From NCBI GenBank assembly GCA_018340805.1, contig JACMZG010001870.1, positions 15,892,679 to 15,956,678 on the forward strand: DNA of 64,000 nucleotides, written 5' to 3'. This document shows, piece by piece, positions 11,301-22,644 of this stretch (positions within the stretch are counted from its first letter, which is position 1; every line of letters begins with the position of its first letter). The notes beneath the pieces were generated by a model. That model did no database searches. It saw only the letters and a program-made list of their open reading frames with translations, and was not told where the DNA came from. The DNA is from Microvelia longipes. Taxonomy: Eukaryota; Arthropoda; Insecta; Hemiptera; Veliidae. A program made the translations under genes and the position numbers.

Positions 11301-11689
11301 GTGCCAGAATTTATCATTTTATTCCAATTATCCGATTTAAAGCATACCCAAGCATATAAGTATTTCAGAATCAATCCCAGATAGTTATTATTACTATTTA
11401 CTTATCTCTTCTCACACTACTAGCGCATTGATTCAAAACAAATTTATTATCTCCTAAGCAAACAAGTTGAAACCCAAATCCCAATGATGTTGAAACGGTT
11501 AGGCATCAAAACAAATGTGCTTTTAACTTGATTGCTGCTAAGTGATACACTGCCATTATCTACCCTCTTACATTCAATCCTAAGCAAATAATCCTTTTCC
11601 TTTTATCTTAATGTTCTAAGAAAACTATATGTAGTTCATTTTGATTTTCGACTAAATATTATATCACATGCCTTATATTTTGTAATAAT

Positions 11690-11693
<4 letters not shown>

Positions 11694-11752
<59 letters not shown>
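11694..11752. repeat. (TA)n microsatellite
   Basis: An uninterrupted TA run of about 58 bp. Confidence 0.95.
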
Positions 11753-11754
<2 letters not shown>

Positions 11755-11954
11755 ATTTGTAAGCTATGATCTTACAAAAATAAGTTCTGCAGCCATTGTT
11801 GACTATAGTTGTACAGCATGAGAACGTGACTTATTAGCACATAGGTACAGTGTTACCAATTTATTTGAACAAATTTCTGTGTAAACAAAGATTGCACAAC
11901 TGGATGAGAGCTTAGAACTCCGAGCTGCCAAAGGTAAAAAGAGACACCATGACG

Positions 11955-12050
11955 GATTATGTCAGCACGTGAGGACTTTAAAGGAACTTTGTCCTGTCAC
12001 ATGATCATGTCAGCACGAAAGGGCCTTAAAGGAACTTTGTCCTTTCAAAG
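11955..12050 (+). repeat. ~47-bp tandem duplication
   Basis: ATGTCAGCACGTGAGGACTT..AAAGGAACTTTGTCCT is repeated as ATGTCAGCACGAAAGGGCCT..AAAGGAACTTTGTCCT. The unit contains an AAAGGA/TCCTTT hairpin. Confidence 0.8.
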
Positions 12051-12059
12051 GTAGACCAG

Positions 12060-13120
12060 AATGTGGCCTATTAAGTAGAACTGTTTTACTTCATTCTACA
12101 ACATTAGTAACATGAAAATATATTTACAATAAGGGTTAATTGTTAAATAATAAATCAAATAAAGATGTAATTCCTTAATTTTTAAATACCACAACAAAAA
12201 TTATAAGTTTTTTTACAGTCATCTTTTATTTGATTGGTCTAATAAAATTTAGGTTCAGAATGTTTACAACAAGACTAAAAAAGTCTTCGAAAACTGTAAA
12301 ATAACTTCTTTATAAGTAGAAATAAAATAAATGTGTATTTTTAAAAGCTTTGCTTGTAAGAAAATTTATAAAAAACTTAAAGTGACATAAAGCTTTTGGG
12401 AGAAAGAGGGCACTAGGAATGAATTGAAAAATTAGATTGGGCTTAAAAGGAAAAGAAGGAATATACAGGATTAAGAAGAAAAGGTCTAGGGAAGGGGTAA
12501 AGTGAGAGGTGGGCGTAGTAAAGGCTTCTGCAGTGATAAATTTAATAACAGCTAAATGAAACGATAGCAAATTCACAACGATATCGTTAGAAATGTTTAT
12601 TATATATTAGTAAAATTTAATGGAAATTGAAACAAAAAACACAAACACCTTGTTAAGTTTAATGTCAAGTTTTTGAAGTTAATGATTGACATGTATAATT
12701 AAAAGTAACTAAATGACGAGTAAAGATGGCACTAGGAAACAGACTTGAGATTCAATTATTGTCCGCTTTTATTTCCCTTATTCCACTTCTAACCGACTTA
12801 TTCCGGACAAACTTTTATTCCACTTTCCGAAGAATTTTTTTTTATTTTAATTTTTTTTAAACAAAATTTTATTTTTTATTGAATATTTTACTTTTTAACA
12901 TTCTTAATACTATTGAACATTGATTTTTAAAGAAGAGGGAAAAAGGAAATAACTTTAACCCCTTTTTTAAAAATATAAAAAAACCTTTTTCGACGAAAAT
13001 CTTTCACCAAATCAGAATAATGGTAAAGAATCTAATTTAAGTCTAGCGGATACTTGATTACTATGTTTAACTTTTTAATGGTAATCATATCAGAACAATT
13101 ATCACTCATAAAAAAGTGGG
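12060..13120. other. gene-free stretch
   Basis: AT-rich, with a purine-rich patch at 12390-12520. The 88-codon minus-strand frame there reflects strand bias; no family resemblance was seen. Confidence 0.4.
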
Positions 13121-13134
13121 AATAGTTGTTTGTT

Positions 13135-13210
13135 AGGCACTGATGAAGACTATTTTCGGGTTGAAAGCCGTTTTTTTAAATAAAGTTATTAAGAGGAGAG
13201 AGTCTCATTT
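13135..13210 (+). repeat. remnant with CTGATGA..GAAA core
   Basis: GGCACTGATGAAGACTATTT, then TCGGGTTGAAAGCCG, is a solo relic of the motif seen in the foldback families at 8.2, 17.3 and 23.3 kb. Confidence 0.45.
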
Positions 13211-13811
13211 ATCATTATAATTACCTTGTATTATTTTACTTAAAATAGTAGCTGTAAAGTAAGTTTTAGAAATTTTACTTTGAATTAAACACTTACATAG
13301 CTTCATAAATTGAATCAAAGCAAATCATATACCTGAAACACAAAGAAAAAAAAAATTAATACTCGCGTATTTTTAATGAAGAGACACGAATATATATATT
13401 TGCAGCAATGACAGGACCAAGGATGATGAATAATGGGATGAGTTAGTCAAAAACTAACTGCACATGCTTAGTACAAACTGCGCATGCTTAAAATTCTTTT
13501 TTAACAGCAGTGTGAAAATGAAATGAAAATATAAAATTCATATTTGTAGCATATTTTTAAACAAAGAGGCGCCTCCCTCGCCTCTCCGTGTGCCATTTCA
13601 CTTAAATTAATTAATAGTTAATATTAATTAATTAATAATAATTAATAATTAAGTTAATTAATAATTAATAGATAATTAATTAAATATAATAATTATAATA
13701 ATGACTTATGTGCTTTTTCCCGCCGACCCTAGATATTTCCCTTAAAACTTTTCCCTAAATCCTCATCCTTATAACTTCGGACTCGCGTTGCTTGTCCTTA
13801 AAATAAGTTAA

Positions 13812-13875
<64 letters not shown>

Positions 13876-13963
13876 ACCTATAATATATAATATATATATA
13901 TATATATATAATATTATATATTTTAATATATATATTTATAATATATATAAATATATATATTTA

Positions 13964-14024
<61 letters not shown>

Positions 14025-14028
14025 TATT
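13812..14028. repeat. compound (TA)n / ATATTTATA tract
   Basis: About 215 bp of TA with internal AATATATT and ATAAATATAT variants. Confidence 0.95.
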
Positions 14029-14029
14029 A

Positions 14030-14820
14030 ACAATTAAAAGAACAATCAAATTTGAACCCTCTCCTCTATGTTAATTTCCTTGATATTCGCTGGAATTTAA
14101 GTTGTGTCGCTACCGTGCAGTTAAAACTCTTTAACTGTATTAACATACCTATTGTACATTATAAAAAACACCTAAATTATAACTTTATTAATTACAATAT
14201 GTAAAACTTCCACTCCCAGGTTAATAAAAAAATCATAAACGAATCTTAATCAATATAAAAAGAGATAATATAAATCACTAATTGCAAAACATTATATTCC
14301 AATTAAAAAACTAAAATTAATTAACAATAAGAACAACACAATCGGATACAAAAAAAAAGCCATAACCAAAAAAAATGCAACACCATACAAAAGAAATTAA
14401 TATTAAATTATTCATTCTGGTTTATATTGTTCTCTCAGTCATTCCGTGAATTATTCTTTTGTTTATTGTTCTACCAGTATGGTTCTTTTGCTTAATGATT
14501 CGCAAAATTTTCATCACAGTGTGTAGTAAAAATGGTATTATACATTGCAAACGGACTATTAAGATACAACAAAAAACATTTTTTTGGAAGTACTAATGGC
14601 ATTTTTGTAAATCGTTTATAATGAGTCTATTTTTTGTTAAGTCATCAAAAAATATATTTTTTTTTTAAATTTCACTTCTTTAATGATTTTATAACGTTAT
14701 AAGTGATTTAACTCTTAAAGGTAAGTTTATAGTTTGTACCGTTTTGAATAATGTTTTTTAATAGGAGGAAGAGTAGTTTTTTACTTGTCAATAACTATAA
14801 GTATTTTCATGAAACACCAG
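14030..14820. other. gene-free AT-rich stretch
   Basis: No recognisable content. Confidence 0.5.
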
Positions 14821-14826
14821 GAATTA

Positions 14827-14932
14827 TGGGACGTAAAACACATATTTACGTCCCTAGGGACGTAAAACACATATTTACGTCCCTAGAGACGTAAACCACA
14901 TATTTATGTCCCTAGGGACATAATAATTCTAA
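14827..14932. repeat. 35-bp palindromic tandem repeat, 3 copies
   Basis: Each unit, GGGACGTAAAACACATATTT then ACGTCCCTA, is itself a hairpin because GGGACGTAAA pairs with TTTACGTCCC. Three copies differ by a few bases, and the third is drifting (GGGACATAA). Confidence 0.9.
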
Positions 14933-15149
14933 CATCAATTTAAATATCCACGATCCTAAATTATACGCAGAGCATTGCCTGTTGTAAAATAAATATTAGT
15001 GGATGGAAAATCATAATTTTCTTCGACTTCATGACGGAAATACAACGACCAATGCCCCTATCTAGCATCTTTGTTTTATTAATCACATGCATAGCACAAG
15101 AAATAAAAATTATTTACTTATAAACCAACAAAGGGTTAGAAAAATCCAG

Positions 15150-15260
15150 AGTAGGGCAAGATATAGTATATCTTTCACGGATACGTGAAAGACATCAAGA
15201 TACCAAAGATTTGCGCATACGTGTAAATGACAAAAAAAATCCATTTTTCGATTTTTCTAA
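15150..15260. repeat. dispersed repeat shared with 58.44 kb
   Basis: ATACGTGTAAATGACAAAAA followed by TTTTTCGA is repeated at 58452-58490. Its extent and family are unknown. Confidence 0.4.
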
Positions 15261-15305
15261 CATTAAGTTCAATATCTTGTAACACGTACCCAAATTTAAA
15301 TTTTT

Positions 15306-15656
15306 TAATATTAACAACACCAACTTCGTCTTTCCACCAATATGCTTTAATTTAACTCTGAGCAGAGCCGGCTTTCGGCTATAATGCCATCTACAGTGCC
15401 TAAACAAGTAACAATCATAACGTAACAAAAAAATAACTTAATATAAATAACCTAATCTTAACACACTAAATAAAGGTCCAAAGAATAAAATACAAAGTTA
15501 AAAATTTAAAATAAGGTTAAAGCGAAAAGAATCCATAAATAAAATAAATAAGAATATATAAATAAATAAATAATAAATAAAATAAAAAAAATAAAATAAT
15601 AAATAAATAAAATAATTAATAAATAAAATAAAAATAAATAAAATAATAAATAAATA

Positions 15657-15687
<31 letters not shown>

Positions 15688-16031
15688 AATATATTAAATG
15701 ATATATAATTTATAAATATATTAATATATTATACTTATAATACTTATAAGTATATATTATAATATATATAATATTATTTATATATACTTATTTATATTTT
15801 ATTTATGGATTCTTTTCGCTTTAACCTTATTTTAAATTTTTAACTTTGTATTTTATTCTTTGGACCTTTATTTAGTGTGTTAAGATTAGGTTATTTATAT
15901 TAAGTTATATTGTTAAGTTATGATAGTTACTTGTTAATGCACTGTGGATGGCATTATAGTCGAAAGCCGGCTCTGCTCAGAGTTAAATTTAAGCTTATTG
16001 GTGGAAAGACGAAGTTGGTGTTGTTAATATT
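15306..16031. mobile_element. ~725-bp foldback with A/T-rich centre
   Basis: Arms of about 250 bp (15306-15556 and 15790-16031) read AATATTAACAACACCAACTT at the outer end and GGATTCTTTTCGCTTTAACC at the inner end. The arms differ by a few substitutions. Each carries GCACTGT(G/A)GATGGCATTA followed by CGAAAGCCGGCTCTGCTCAG, another copy of the hammerhead-like core. The centre (15556-15790) is (AAATA)n and TATA sequence. A related short foldback lies at 21297-21500. Confidence 0.75.
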
Positions 16032-16467
16032 GTAGACCATTCCACGGCGCTCACTGAAGTTATATAATTTTTTACTTACGGAGTAATTTTTTGCCCTTTT
16101 GGGTACAAAAAGCTTAGATAAGTTTGGTAAAATTAGCTATTCTGCTACCCAAGAATAGCTAATTTTATCTCTTAGGAGCAAAAATAATCATTGTTTTACT
16201 TGATGAATAAGAATTATAAATCAAACTCTATATTATTTTAAATTTTCAAGTAAAATTAAATGCTTACACATTATATACGATAACTGGTCATTGAAGTAAA
16301 ACCAAAGATTTGTTTTTTTATTTCACTTGATTCATATATTGTAATTTTTATTAGTAGTATATTTATATGGCATATAGATATCATATTTATAGAAAACAGG
16401 TATCCTTGGAAGAGCAATACATCATTTTTTAACTTACATGAAATGATTAACAAAATAGTTATTGGAC

Positions 16468-16766
16468 TGTTAAGAATTAAATTCTAGGTAAATTAATGAA
16501 GACTTCATTTCCTATAGAAATTTTATTTACATAAACATTAATAACAGACGTTTCGCATGGCGAAGCCAGGCATCTTCAGTGTAAACAAAAACCAAAACAA
16601 ACAACAAACACCAAAACAAACAACAAACACCAAAACAAACAATAAACACCAAAACAAACAACAACCACCAAAAATATTTAGTAAAGCATAGAAATGTCTG
16701 TTATTAATGTTTTAAATAAAATTTCTATAGGACTGAAGTCTTCATTAATTAACCTAGAATTAACAT
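16468..16766. mobile_element. foldback with 20-bp minisatellite centre
   Basis: The left arm TAATTCTAGGT-like ends, TCCTATAGAAATTTTATTTA and AACATTAATAACAGACGTTT are answered in reverse by TCTGTTATTAATGTTTTAAA, AAATTTCTATAGGACTGAAG and the CCTAGAATTA end. The left arm includes CGCATGGCGAAGCCAGGCAT next to CTTCAGTG (reverse: CACTGAAG..CGAAACG, a degraded hammerhead-like core). Between the arms lie four copies of AACACCAAAACAAACAACAA. Confidence 0.7.
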
Positions 16767-17149
16767 GAAATGTTTTAAATTCTAAGCGAGACATCAAAAT
16801 ATTTTTTCATCTATCATCTCATCTCAGTTGAGATGAGGTAGAAACATAAGGTGAAGCTTTATAAATCTTTATAACCACCACGTCCAAAAGGACAAGTACT
16901 AGAGAAACACTCTAGTAAACACTTGGCAAGTCTCTGAGAAAGTATTTACTTAACCACTCTTTATACCTGTACATTTTACCATCTTACTTTACAAGGTAGT
17001 TAACGTCACAGTTAACAGGATTTGCTTCATTGTTCTTTCAGTAGGTCGTTTAACCATTTTATTGCTCCAGTTGTAAAACCAGCTGTTTTTAAAAAAAAAT
17101 AATGTTTTTATTACGTACTTATAACTCGAAATGTATTAAGATAAAAATT

Positions 17150-17222
17150 TAAAAAATGAGGTATAGGGTACCTCGGTACTTTTCATTACGACTTCGGACT
17201 CGCTTTGCTCGTCCTCAAGTAT
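17150..17222 (-). mobile_element. tail fragment of 5S-like composite repeat
   Basis: GGTATAGGGTACCTCGGTAC, then ACTTCGGACTCGCTTTGCTC GTCCTCAAG, matches the conserved tail. No 5S-like core follows, so this is a truncated copy. Confidence 0.6.
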
Positions 17223-17334
17223 TTCATGATTATCTAAAGCTTAAGATAAAATTAAAAAGGTTATATTTACCGCAAGTTGAAGAAGCAATCGAAGAATCAG
17301 CTACCGTCGATACTTGCTGTTGGATATAAATATC

Positions 17335-17372
17335 CCTGGACCGGTTTCGGCATAACGCCATCATCAGCAGGC
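17335..17372 (-). ncRNA. hammerhead-like motif (type I layout)
   Basis: In order on the minus strand: CCTG, CTGATGA, a GGC/GCC hairpin, GAAA, CCGG, TC, CAGG. CCTG pairs with CAGG (stem I) and C-G closes a minimal stem III, giving a GTC cleavage triplet. One extra T sits between CTGATGA and stem II compared with the hammerhead consensus, so activity is uncertain. Known Penelope-like elements carry type I hammerheads with similarly tiny stem III. Confidence 0.45.
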
Positions 17373-17478
17373 GGGGCAACACTCGATCTCTCAACTAATA
17401 AAGTTAAATCAGTGATTAATGAGACTAGAAGTTAATCACTGATTTAACTTTATTAGTTCAGAGCTCGAGTGTTGCCCC

Positions 17479-17516
17479 GCCTGCTGATGATGTCGTTATG
17501 CCGAAACCGGTCCAGG
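17479..17516 (+). ncRNA. hammerhead-like motif (type I layout)
   Basis: Inverted twin of the motif at 17335-17372, with GTC in place of GGC in stem II (GTCGTTATGCC), which weakens that stem. The other parts (CCTG, CTGATGA, GAAA, CCGGTC, CAGG) are unchanged. Confidence 0.4.
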
Positions 17517-17897
17517 GATATTTATATCCAACAGCAAGTATCGACGGTAGCTGATTCTTCGATTGCTTAAGATAAAAGCTTACTTCGGCTTTTTTACGCT
17601 CTACCTCAGAATTATTAGGTAACTAAATAATTAGTGTTATAGTCAATGGTTAATTAAAGCTTAGAAAAGTAATATGCTAGATAGGCATTCAGTCAAATAA
17701 TACGGGTTAGCTTTTATATCCTGTTTACAAATACATTAAAGAACAGTAATCATACAGCCTAATACATAATAATACATAATATTGCAGCCAAATTCTTTAC
17801 TAGTTCAGTCCTTTGAGAATACTAGCTCTACATTTTATTACTATATCAAGTGATTTGATCATTTTAATTTTATGCGGAAAAACTAATTTTTTTTTCT

Positions 17898-18335
17898 ACT
17901 GTGGGTATAAGGAAACGTATTATACCTAAAAATCTAAAACTAAAGCTAGATACCTACAAATCTAAAACTCAAGCTAGATACCTAAAAATATAAAACTAAA
18001 GCTAGATACCTAAAAATCTAAAACTAAAGCTAGATACCTAAAAATCAAAAACTAAAGCTAGATACCTAATAACCAAAAACTAAAGCTAGATACCTAAAAA
18101 TCTAAAACTAAAGCTAGATACTTTAAAAATCACAAACCATAGCTTTATCATAAATAACAGTTTTAGGCACTTTTACGACATTCTAAGTGCTTATAACAAT
18201 TATTTCTGCCTGTGTGTGTATCTGTGTCACGCATAACTCTCGCTAGGTTTACGATAAAGAGTTGAAACTTAGCAAGAAAATCAGACATTATGTCTAGTTG
18301 TGTTTCCAAAAAGATAATATTTTTAAACCACATTT
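17898..18335 (+). mobile_element. module A copy with internal 28-bp array
   Basis: It begins like other module A copies (TGTGGGTATAAGGAAACGTA), is interrupted by about seven copies of TACCTAAAAATCTAAAACTA plus AAGCTAGA (17927-18122), then resumes with TTTTAGGCACTTTTACGACA, CTGCCTGTGTGTGTATCTGT and GAGTTGAAACTTAGCAAG. The array appears to have grown inside the element. Confidence 0.55.
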
Positions 18336-19009
18336 TGTTTTATAAACAATTTAAAAAAGAAAGACTTCAACCCGCTAAACCATCATAAATAGACGAGAAA
18401 ATAAATACAAAAATCAGACATGGTTAAATGCCCAATATTTCAAGGTTCAACTAATCTACTATATTTCAATTTTTCTTATAGAATAAGGAAGAGAAAGTTT
18501 AATTTTTTAAGATATTCATATCATCTTATGAAAGGAATAGGAATCTACGAGCGTGCTACGATATACGTGTTGTGTCTTTCTGTAAGTGTGAGTACGTGCG
18601 TAACGCGTAGCTAAGCGTCAACCCATGACTAACACTTCATATCAGGAAAGAACTCAAGTTTTTTTTATTTTTATCATAAAGAAAATAAAAATTTGTAGTC
18701 ATTCCTTTTTAAAACCCAAAATCAATCAGCGTGATTAATTAATAATTGCATTTCCCTGACTATCTTGTTTGCGAACTTCCAAAGGAAAAATATTACTTTA
18801 TTTGTTTATGTGTTTTAAACTTATAAGGTTGTATTTACCGCAAGTTGAAGAAACAATCGAAGAGTGTAATGACACGATGTTTTTAATATTTTACTCAACC
18901 ATTTCAGATTTTACTTAAATCTGGTGTATTTGATGTTTTTATAGATTTTTTCAAAGCTAAATCTCAAATTGGATATGGCTCATCACGATTTCAACTCGGT
19001 AAATTGGTT

Positions 19010-19260
19010 AAGGGGTACCTCGGAACAAACCTCACCTCATCGGATTCGCTACACTAATCCTTACATCTTCAGACTCGCTTTCTTCGTTTTCAGAATATGG
19101 AAAACGCCTAATTTATAATTTTGTATATCTTCGAACAGGAAATATATGTTTTGATTCCTGTGATCACCCATTCACGTAATGGCCTTGCTTTGTACTGCTT
19201 AACACAAGTGATCTTAAAAAAAAACCTATAAATATATTTGCCGTATTGAAATAAAAGTAC
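19010..19260 (-). mobile_element. 5S-like composite repeat, copy 3
   Basis: Minus strand: core 19155-19214 with GATCACTTGTGTTAAGCAG and GAATGGGTGATC, then the tail with GACGAAGAAAGCGAGTCTGA and CCGAGGTACCCC. GATCAC is placed as in 5S rRNA. The copy appears to sit between two end pieces of the 17.3-kb foldback family (18832-18865 and 19480-19627), so it may have inserted into such an element. Confidence 0.65.
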
Positions 19261-19479
19261 ATGCATCAAGTGTAAATCAAAGTATAAGATTATTACAAAA
19301 AGTTATACACTCTTTTGAACTTCAACGTATTTTGACGTTTTTATTCCATTTTAACAACCATTTGTGAACGTTTTTTATTTTGTAAAACCCTTATATATGT
19401 CATTCAACTCAAATTAAACCAATGCTGATAATCATATGATACAGCAAGAGTATCTTCAGAGGGTTCGTTGAGCTCATTG

Positions 19480-19630
19480 AGACTAAAGTTTATCACTGAT
19501 ATAACTTTACTATTTGAGAGCTCGAGTGTTGCTCCGCCTGCTGATGATGGCTTTATGCCGAAACCGGTCTAGGGATATTCATATCCAACAGCAAGTATCT
19601 ACGGTAGCTGATTCTTCGATTACTTAACGC
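19480..19630 (+). mobile_element. single copy of the 17.3-kb foldback family
   Basis: TATAACTTTACTATTTGAGA, CTCGAGTGTTGCTCCGCCTG, the hammerhead-like core, then ATATCCAACAGCAAGTAT and GATTCTTCGATTAC match one arm of 17262-17572. An outer-end fragment in the opposite orientation lies at 18832-18865. Confidence 0.7.
19536..19574 (+). ncRNA. hammerhead-like motif (type I layout)
   Basis: CCTG, CTGATGA, T, GGC..GCC, GAAA, CCGGTC, TAGG. Compared with 17479-17516, CAGG has become TAGG, which keeps stem I as a G-U pair, and stem II is intact (GGCTTTATGCC). Confidence 0.45.
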
Positions 19631-19639
19631 GTACGATAT

Positions 19640-20690
19640 GTACGCGTATTTGAAAAAAAAATCATGAAGCATAAATCTACAGAAAAAAAACTAAAACAAA
19701 AGTTTATAAATCATATTTGAATAAATTACATGAAAAATCGGTTATAAGCCGTGGTATTATAAATAAATCTAACCTAGACTTAAAAATTTACTATATCGCA
19801 TCAAACATCCAAAAGTATGTATGGAAACATCTAATTTATACTAAATTTAGGTTTAGGCATATAGTACGACTCAAAAAGAAGTTTAAGAGAGGTTATATAA
19901 TGTTTATATAACCTGTAACCTTAAACGGTTATGAAACTGTATTTTATTAACTTGGACAGGTTTAAGTGTAATAGTTTAAGACATTTTTAACGGCGTTGAA
20001 ATATGGGTTGAAAATAACAAATATATGTTTAATAGGTGAGCCGAAACTAACAACAAACGTTCACAAAAAAATCTTTAATCTAATCAAACAATACAAAATC
20101 CAAAACCGCCAAAAGTACAATTTTTATTCTTTTCAAAAAGTAAATGCTGAATCAAGTTTTGTTCTTTTATCATGACAAATATCAAAAGATTGTAAAAAAG
20201 AAGACTGCAAATCCTCAAGCTGAAAATGTGAAGTAATCAAAGAACAATCGGAGAAAAAAACCCTGAAGTAAAGAGGGGAATATTGGAGATAGAAAACATC
20301 AATATCGAGGGGTTGGAATAAGAATGATGAAAACTCAAAGAATACAATCATAGAGTTGAAATCGTGTTGAAAATAATAGAAAAGGAGTTTTCTCAACCCT
20401 CCCAACAGAAACATAATCAGAACAAACAATTTTTTCATGAAACGATTGGGTAACCACGAAAATGACAACAGAGTATAGGAATTTTCATTGAAATCAATAA
20501 ATTACACCTCATGCTTCGTTACATTTAATCAGTACAACATACATGTTGAGATGGGAATATTTTCTTTCCTTTTATTTTATTACTTTCATATTTTCTTTTA
20601 TTTTTGCTACGTTTTTTTTAGTACAATAGGAATAATAACAAATAAGTATAATAATAGTAATTGTAATATTGTTTGTTAAAAACTTGCGTC
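19640..20690. other. gene-free stretch
   Basis: No repeat family recognised. The longest frame (111 codons, minus strand, 20133-20468) is rich in Phe and Leu from T-rich DNA and is probably chance. Confidence 0.4.
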
Positions 20691-20858
20691 TAATCATGGA
20701 TAACCCGTGCGGGAACCTCCTCACGTTGTATAGTGGTAAACGTTACACTTGTATTGCCAACGATGTTATGACGTCCATGAGGCCACAGATGCACCTCTTA
20801 TTTCGGCGGCTCTCAGTTTCAAAGTGAATTCAGTTCCCAAATCCCAGATCAAGGTATT

Positions 20859-21035
20859 TATAGTTCAACACATGGCTAACATCATTTGACACCGGGGGGA
20901 AAATAGTGTTGAGGGACCAATAAAGTTGGCCCGATTTGAAATGGTAGGTGTAGTTTAACATCCAGGAATACCCCATTAGCTCTTTTGCAATTTTTCCAGC
21001 GCTGTCAACTGATTTTAACCGTGTGTTACACTATA
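20859..21035. mobile_element. 177-bp MITE, copy 1
   Basis: Terminal inverted repeats of about 37 bp: TATAGTTCAACACATGGCTA at the left and, read in reverse from the right, TATAGTGTAACACACGGTTA followed by AAAATCAGTTGACAG. The interior shares GACCAATAAAGTTGGCC and TGTAGTTTAACATCCAGGA with the second copy at 32646-32822, which has exactly the same length. No coding capacity. The TATA termini suggest TA target duplication. Confidence 0.75.
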
Positions 21036-21296
21036 ATTTGTTTGTTAATCCCTGATTTCAAATAATATCATAATAAAAACGCATGCGGATGAAAATTGAG
21101 CCACTCCTAGTGTGAAATATTAAGTTATCGAGGAATAAAACAAATTACAAGGACCATAATCTTTTTAAATCAAAGAAGTCTAGATGTACCTGGAGCTTAA
21201 AGACCTGTTTAAATTTAATAGCCTAAAAAAATTTAACAACGAAGTCATTATGGTTTTAAATTCTATAAGCGCAGTGGAATTCTAGTAATCTGCTAT

Positions 21297-21500
21297 AATG
21301 TCAACACCCCAAATGTCTTTCCACTAATTATATACTTTATTATGCAGAACCTGCTCTCAGCAATAATGGCACCAACAGTGCCTAAACAAGTAATAGCAAG
21401 ATTACTTATTTGCTAAGTCTTGTTGTTACTTGTTATTGCCGAAAGCCAGCTCTGCTTAATAAAGATTATAATTAGTGGAAAGACGTTATTGTTGATGACA
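21297..21500. mobile_element. ~200-bp foldback related to 15.3-kb element
   Basis: Arms AATGTCTTTCCACTAATTAT and its complement TTATAATTAGTGGAAAGACG, with AGAACCTGCTCTCAGCAATA / TATTGCCGAAAGCCAGCTCT inside and a core of GTAATAGCAAG / CTTGTTGTTAC. It shares the outer GTCTTTCCACC and GCCTAAACAAGTAA blocks with 15306-16031. Confidence 0.7.
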
Positions 21501-21509
21501 TAATTGATT

Positions 21510-22400
21510 ATAGTAGATTTAATTTGTTCTAAAACAAGTTCGAACCCGACTTAGAACATGCCCATTTTAAGTGTAGAGAGTATAAAAACAATTTTACTAG
21601 TAATTTTATCCAGTCTGTTCATTATTAGCACAGTGAATTAAAGAAAAAAAAATATATTCGTATTTTTTTTCGTATAAAATAAAAACTTCTAAAAAGGCTT
21701 TAGAAAACAGTAGATGCATTTTCACTGAAGGACAAAGAATATATTTTTTTTAAATCAAAACAAATATCTTGTTATAAATGCAATAACTAATGGAGTATAC
21801 CAAACGTAATTAGATGCTTCAAAAAATACATTTTAATCACATAAAAGTCAAGTATACATGAAAATCAGACATTTGAATTGTAAGACTCAAATAATATTTA
21901 CAATATCGATTACAAAATAAAAAAAGGGAACAAGGCTTGTAAAGTAAAAAAAACTGCCTCGTGCTCGATATTCATAAAAAATAAAAAAAGCTCAAAGCAT
22001 TTTTTCATATACTATATATATAAAGGAAAAAATTAAATTTGGGCGAGTGTATTTTGGGATCTAAAGGTTCGATTTAATAAAGAAAAAAGAAAACCAACGT
22101 TAAAGAGTAGATTTTTTCGCTTTTCACGTTTTCTCTCTATTAGATTATTTTTACCTTTAGTATGCAAAATTGACGATACAATAACTAGCGGTCATCTGTA
22201 TTCAAATTTTTCTGTATGATTCATCGTCGCCTGCTCGATACTTTATTTATTTTGTGTTTCTTTTTCCATAATATATTCATAAAGAATAAAAATGAATGTT
22301 CATTCAGTCGTACTTTTATACAGAATAGACATGAAATTTATTTGTTTTATTTTTGTCAGACATGTTTAAATTAAAATAAAAGAGTGAAAAATATAGAGAA
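21510..22400. other. gene-free AT-rich stretch
   Basis: No recognisable coding sequence or family. Confidence 0.5.
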
Positions 22401-22512
22401 AAATAAATAAAACATGCTAAACAATTCACAAAATAATCGCGCGCTATTTATATTAAAATAAATAAAACATGCTAAACAATTCACAAAATAATCGCGCACT
22501 ATTTATATTAGG
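22401..22512 (+). repeat. 55-bp tandem duplication
   Basis: AAAATAAATAAAACATGCTA, AACAATTCACAAAATAATCG and CGCGCTATTTATATT are repeated once in tandem with a single G/A difference (CGCGCG versus CGCGCA). Confidence 0.9.
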
Positions 22513-22644
22513 GTGACAATTGATTTGCCAAATGAATACAAGTATGTATAAATCAAGTCCTCATAATGTCTCTTCCCGAGATTATGATAGTCTAAAACTA
22601 TACCTAAATAATATTCCTGATTTTTTACTGAATAGATCATTACA

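Larger units (their letters stand above)
17262..17572. mobile_element. foldback with two inverted hammerhead-like motifs
   Basis: Near-perfect arms: left 17262-17420 (TTACCGCAAGTTGAAGAAGC inward) and right 17430-17572 (ending GATTCTTCGATTGCTT), separated by a few bases. The right arm is about 30 bp shorter at its outer end. Each arm holds GAGTGTTGCCCCGCCTG, the CTGATGA..GCCGAAACCGG core and GGGATATTTATATCC. Related single copies lie at 19480-19627 and 47290-47450, and an end fragment at 18832-18865. The inverted arrangement and the ribozyme-like core resemble Penelope-like terminal repeats, but no coding region lies between the arms. Confidence 0.75.

Noticed and set aside
12310..12576. 88-codon minus-strand ORF
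   Set aside because: Lies over a purine-rich patch; composition explains the lack of stops, and no family features were seen.
17927..18122. CRISPR-like array
   Set aside because: Head-to-tail 28-bp units without unique spacers, in eukaryotic repeat DNA. The same reasoning applies to 23405-23803 and 56765-57118.
20133..20468. 111-codon ORF on the minus strand
   Set aside because: Phe/Leu/Ser-rich translation of A-rich DNA, no recognisable domain, no repeat match. Expected by chance at this composition over 64 kb.
20725..20800. tRNA gene or tRNA-derived SINE head (TTGTATAGTGGTAAACG resembles an A box and D arm)
   Set aside because: No convincing B box, acceptor stem or anticodon arm could be folded around it, and no second copy was seen.
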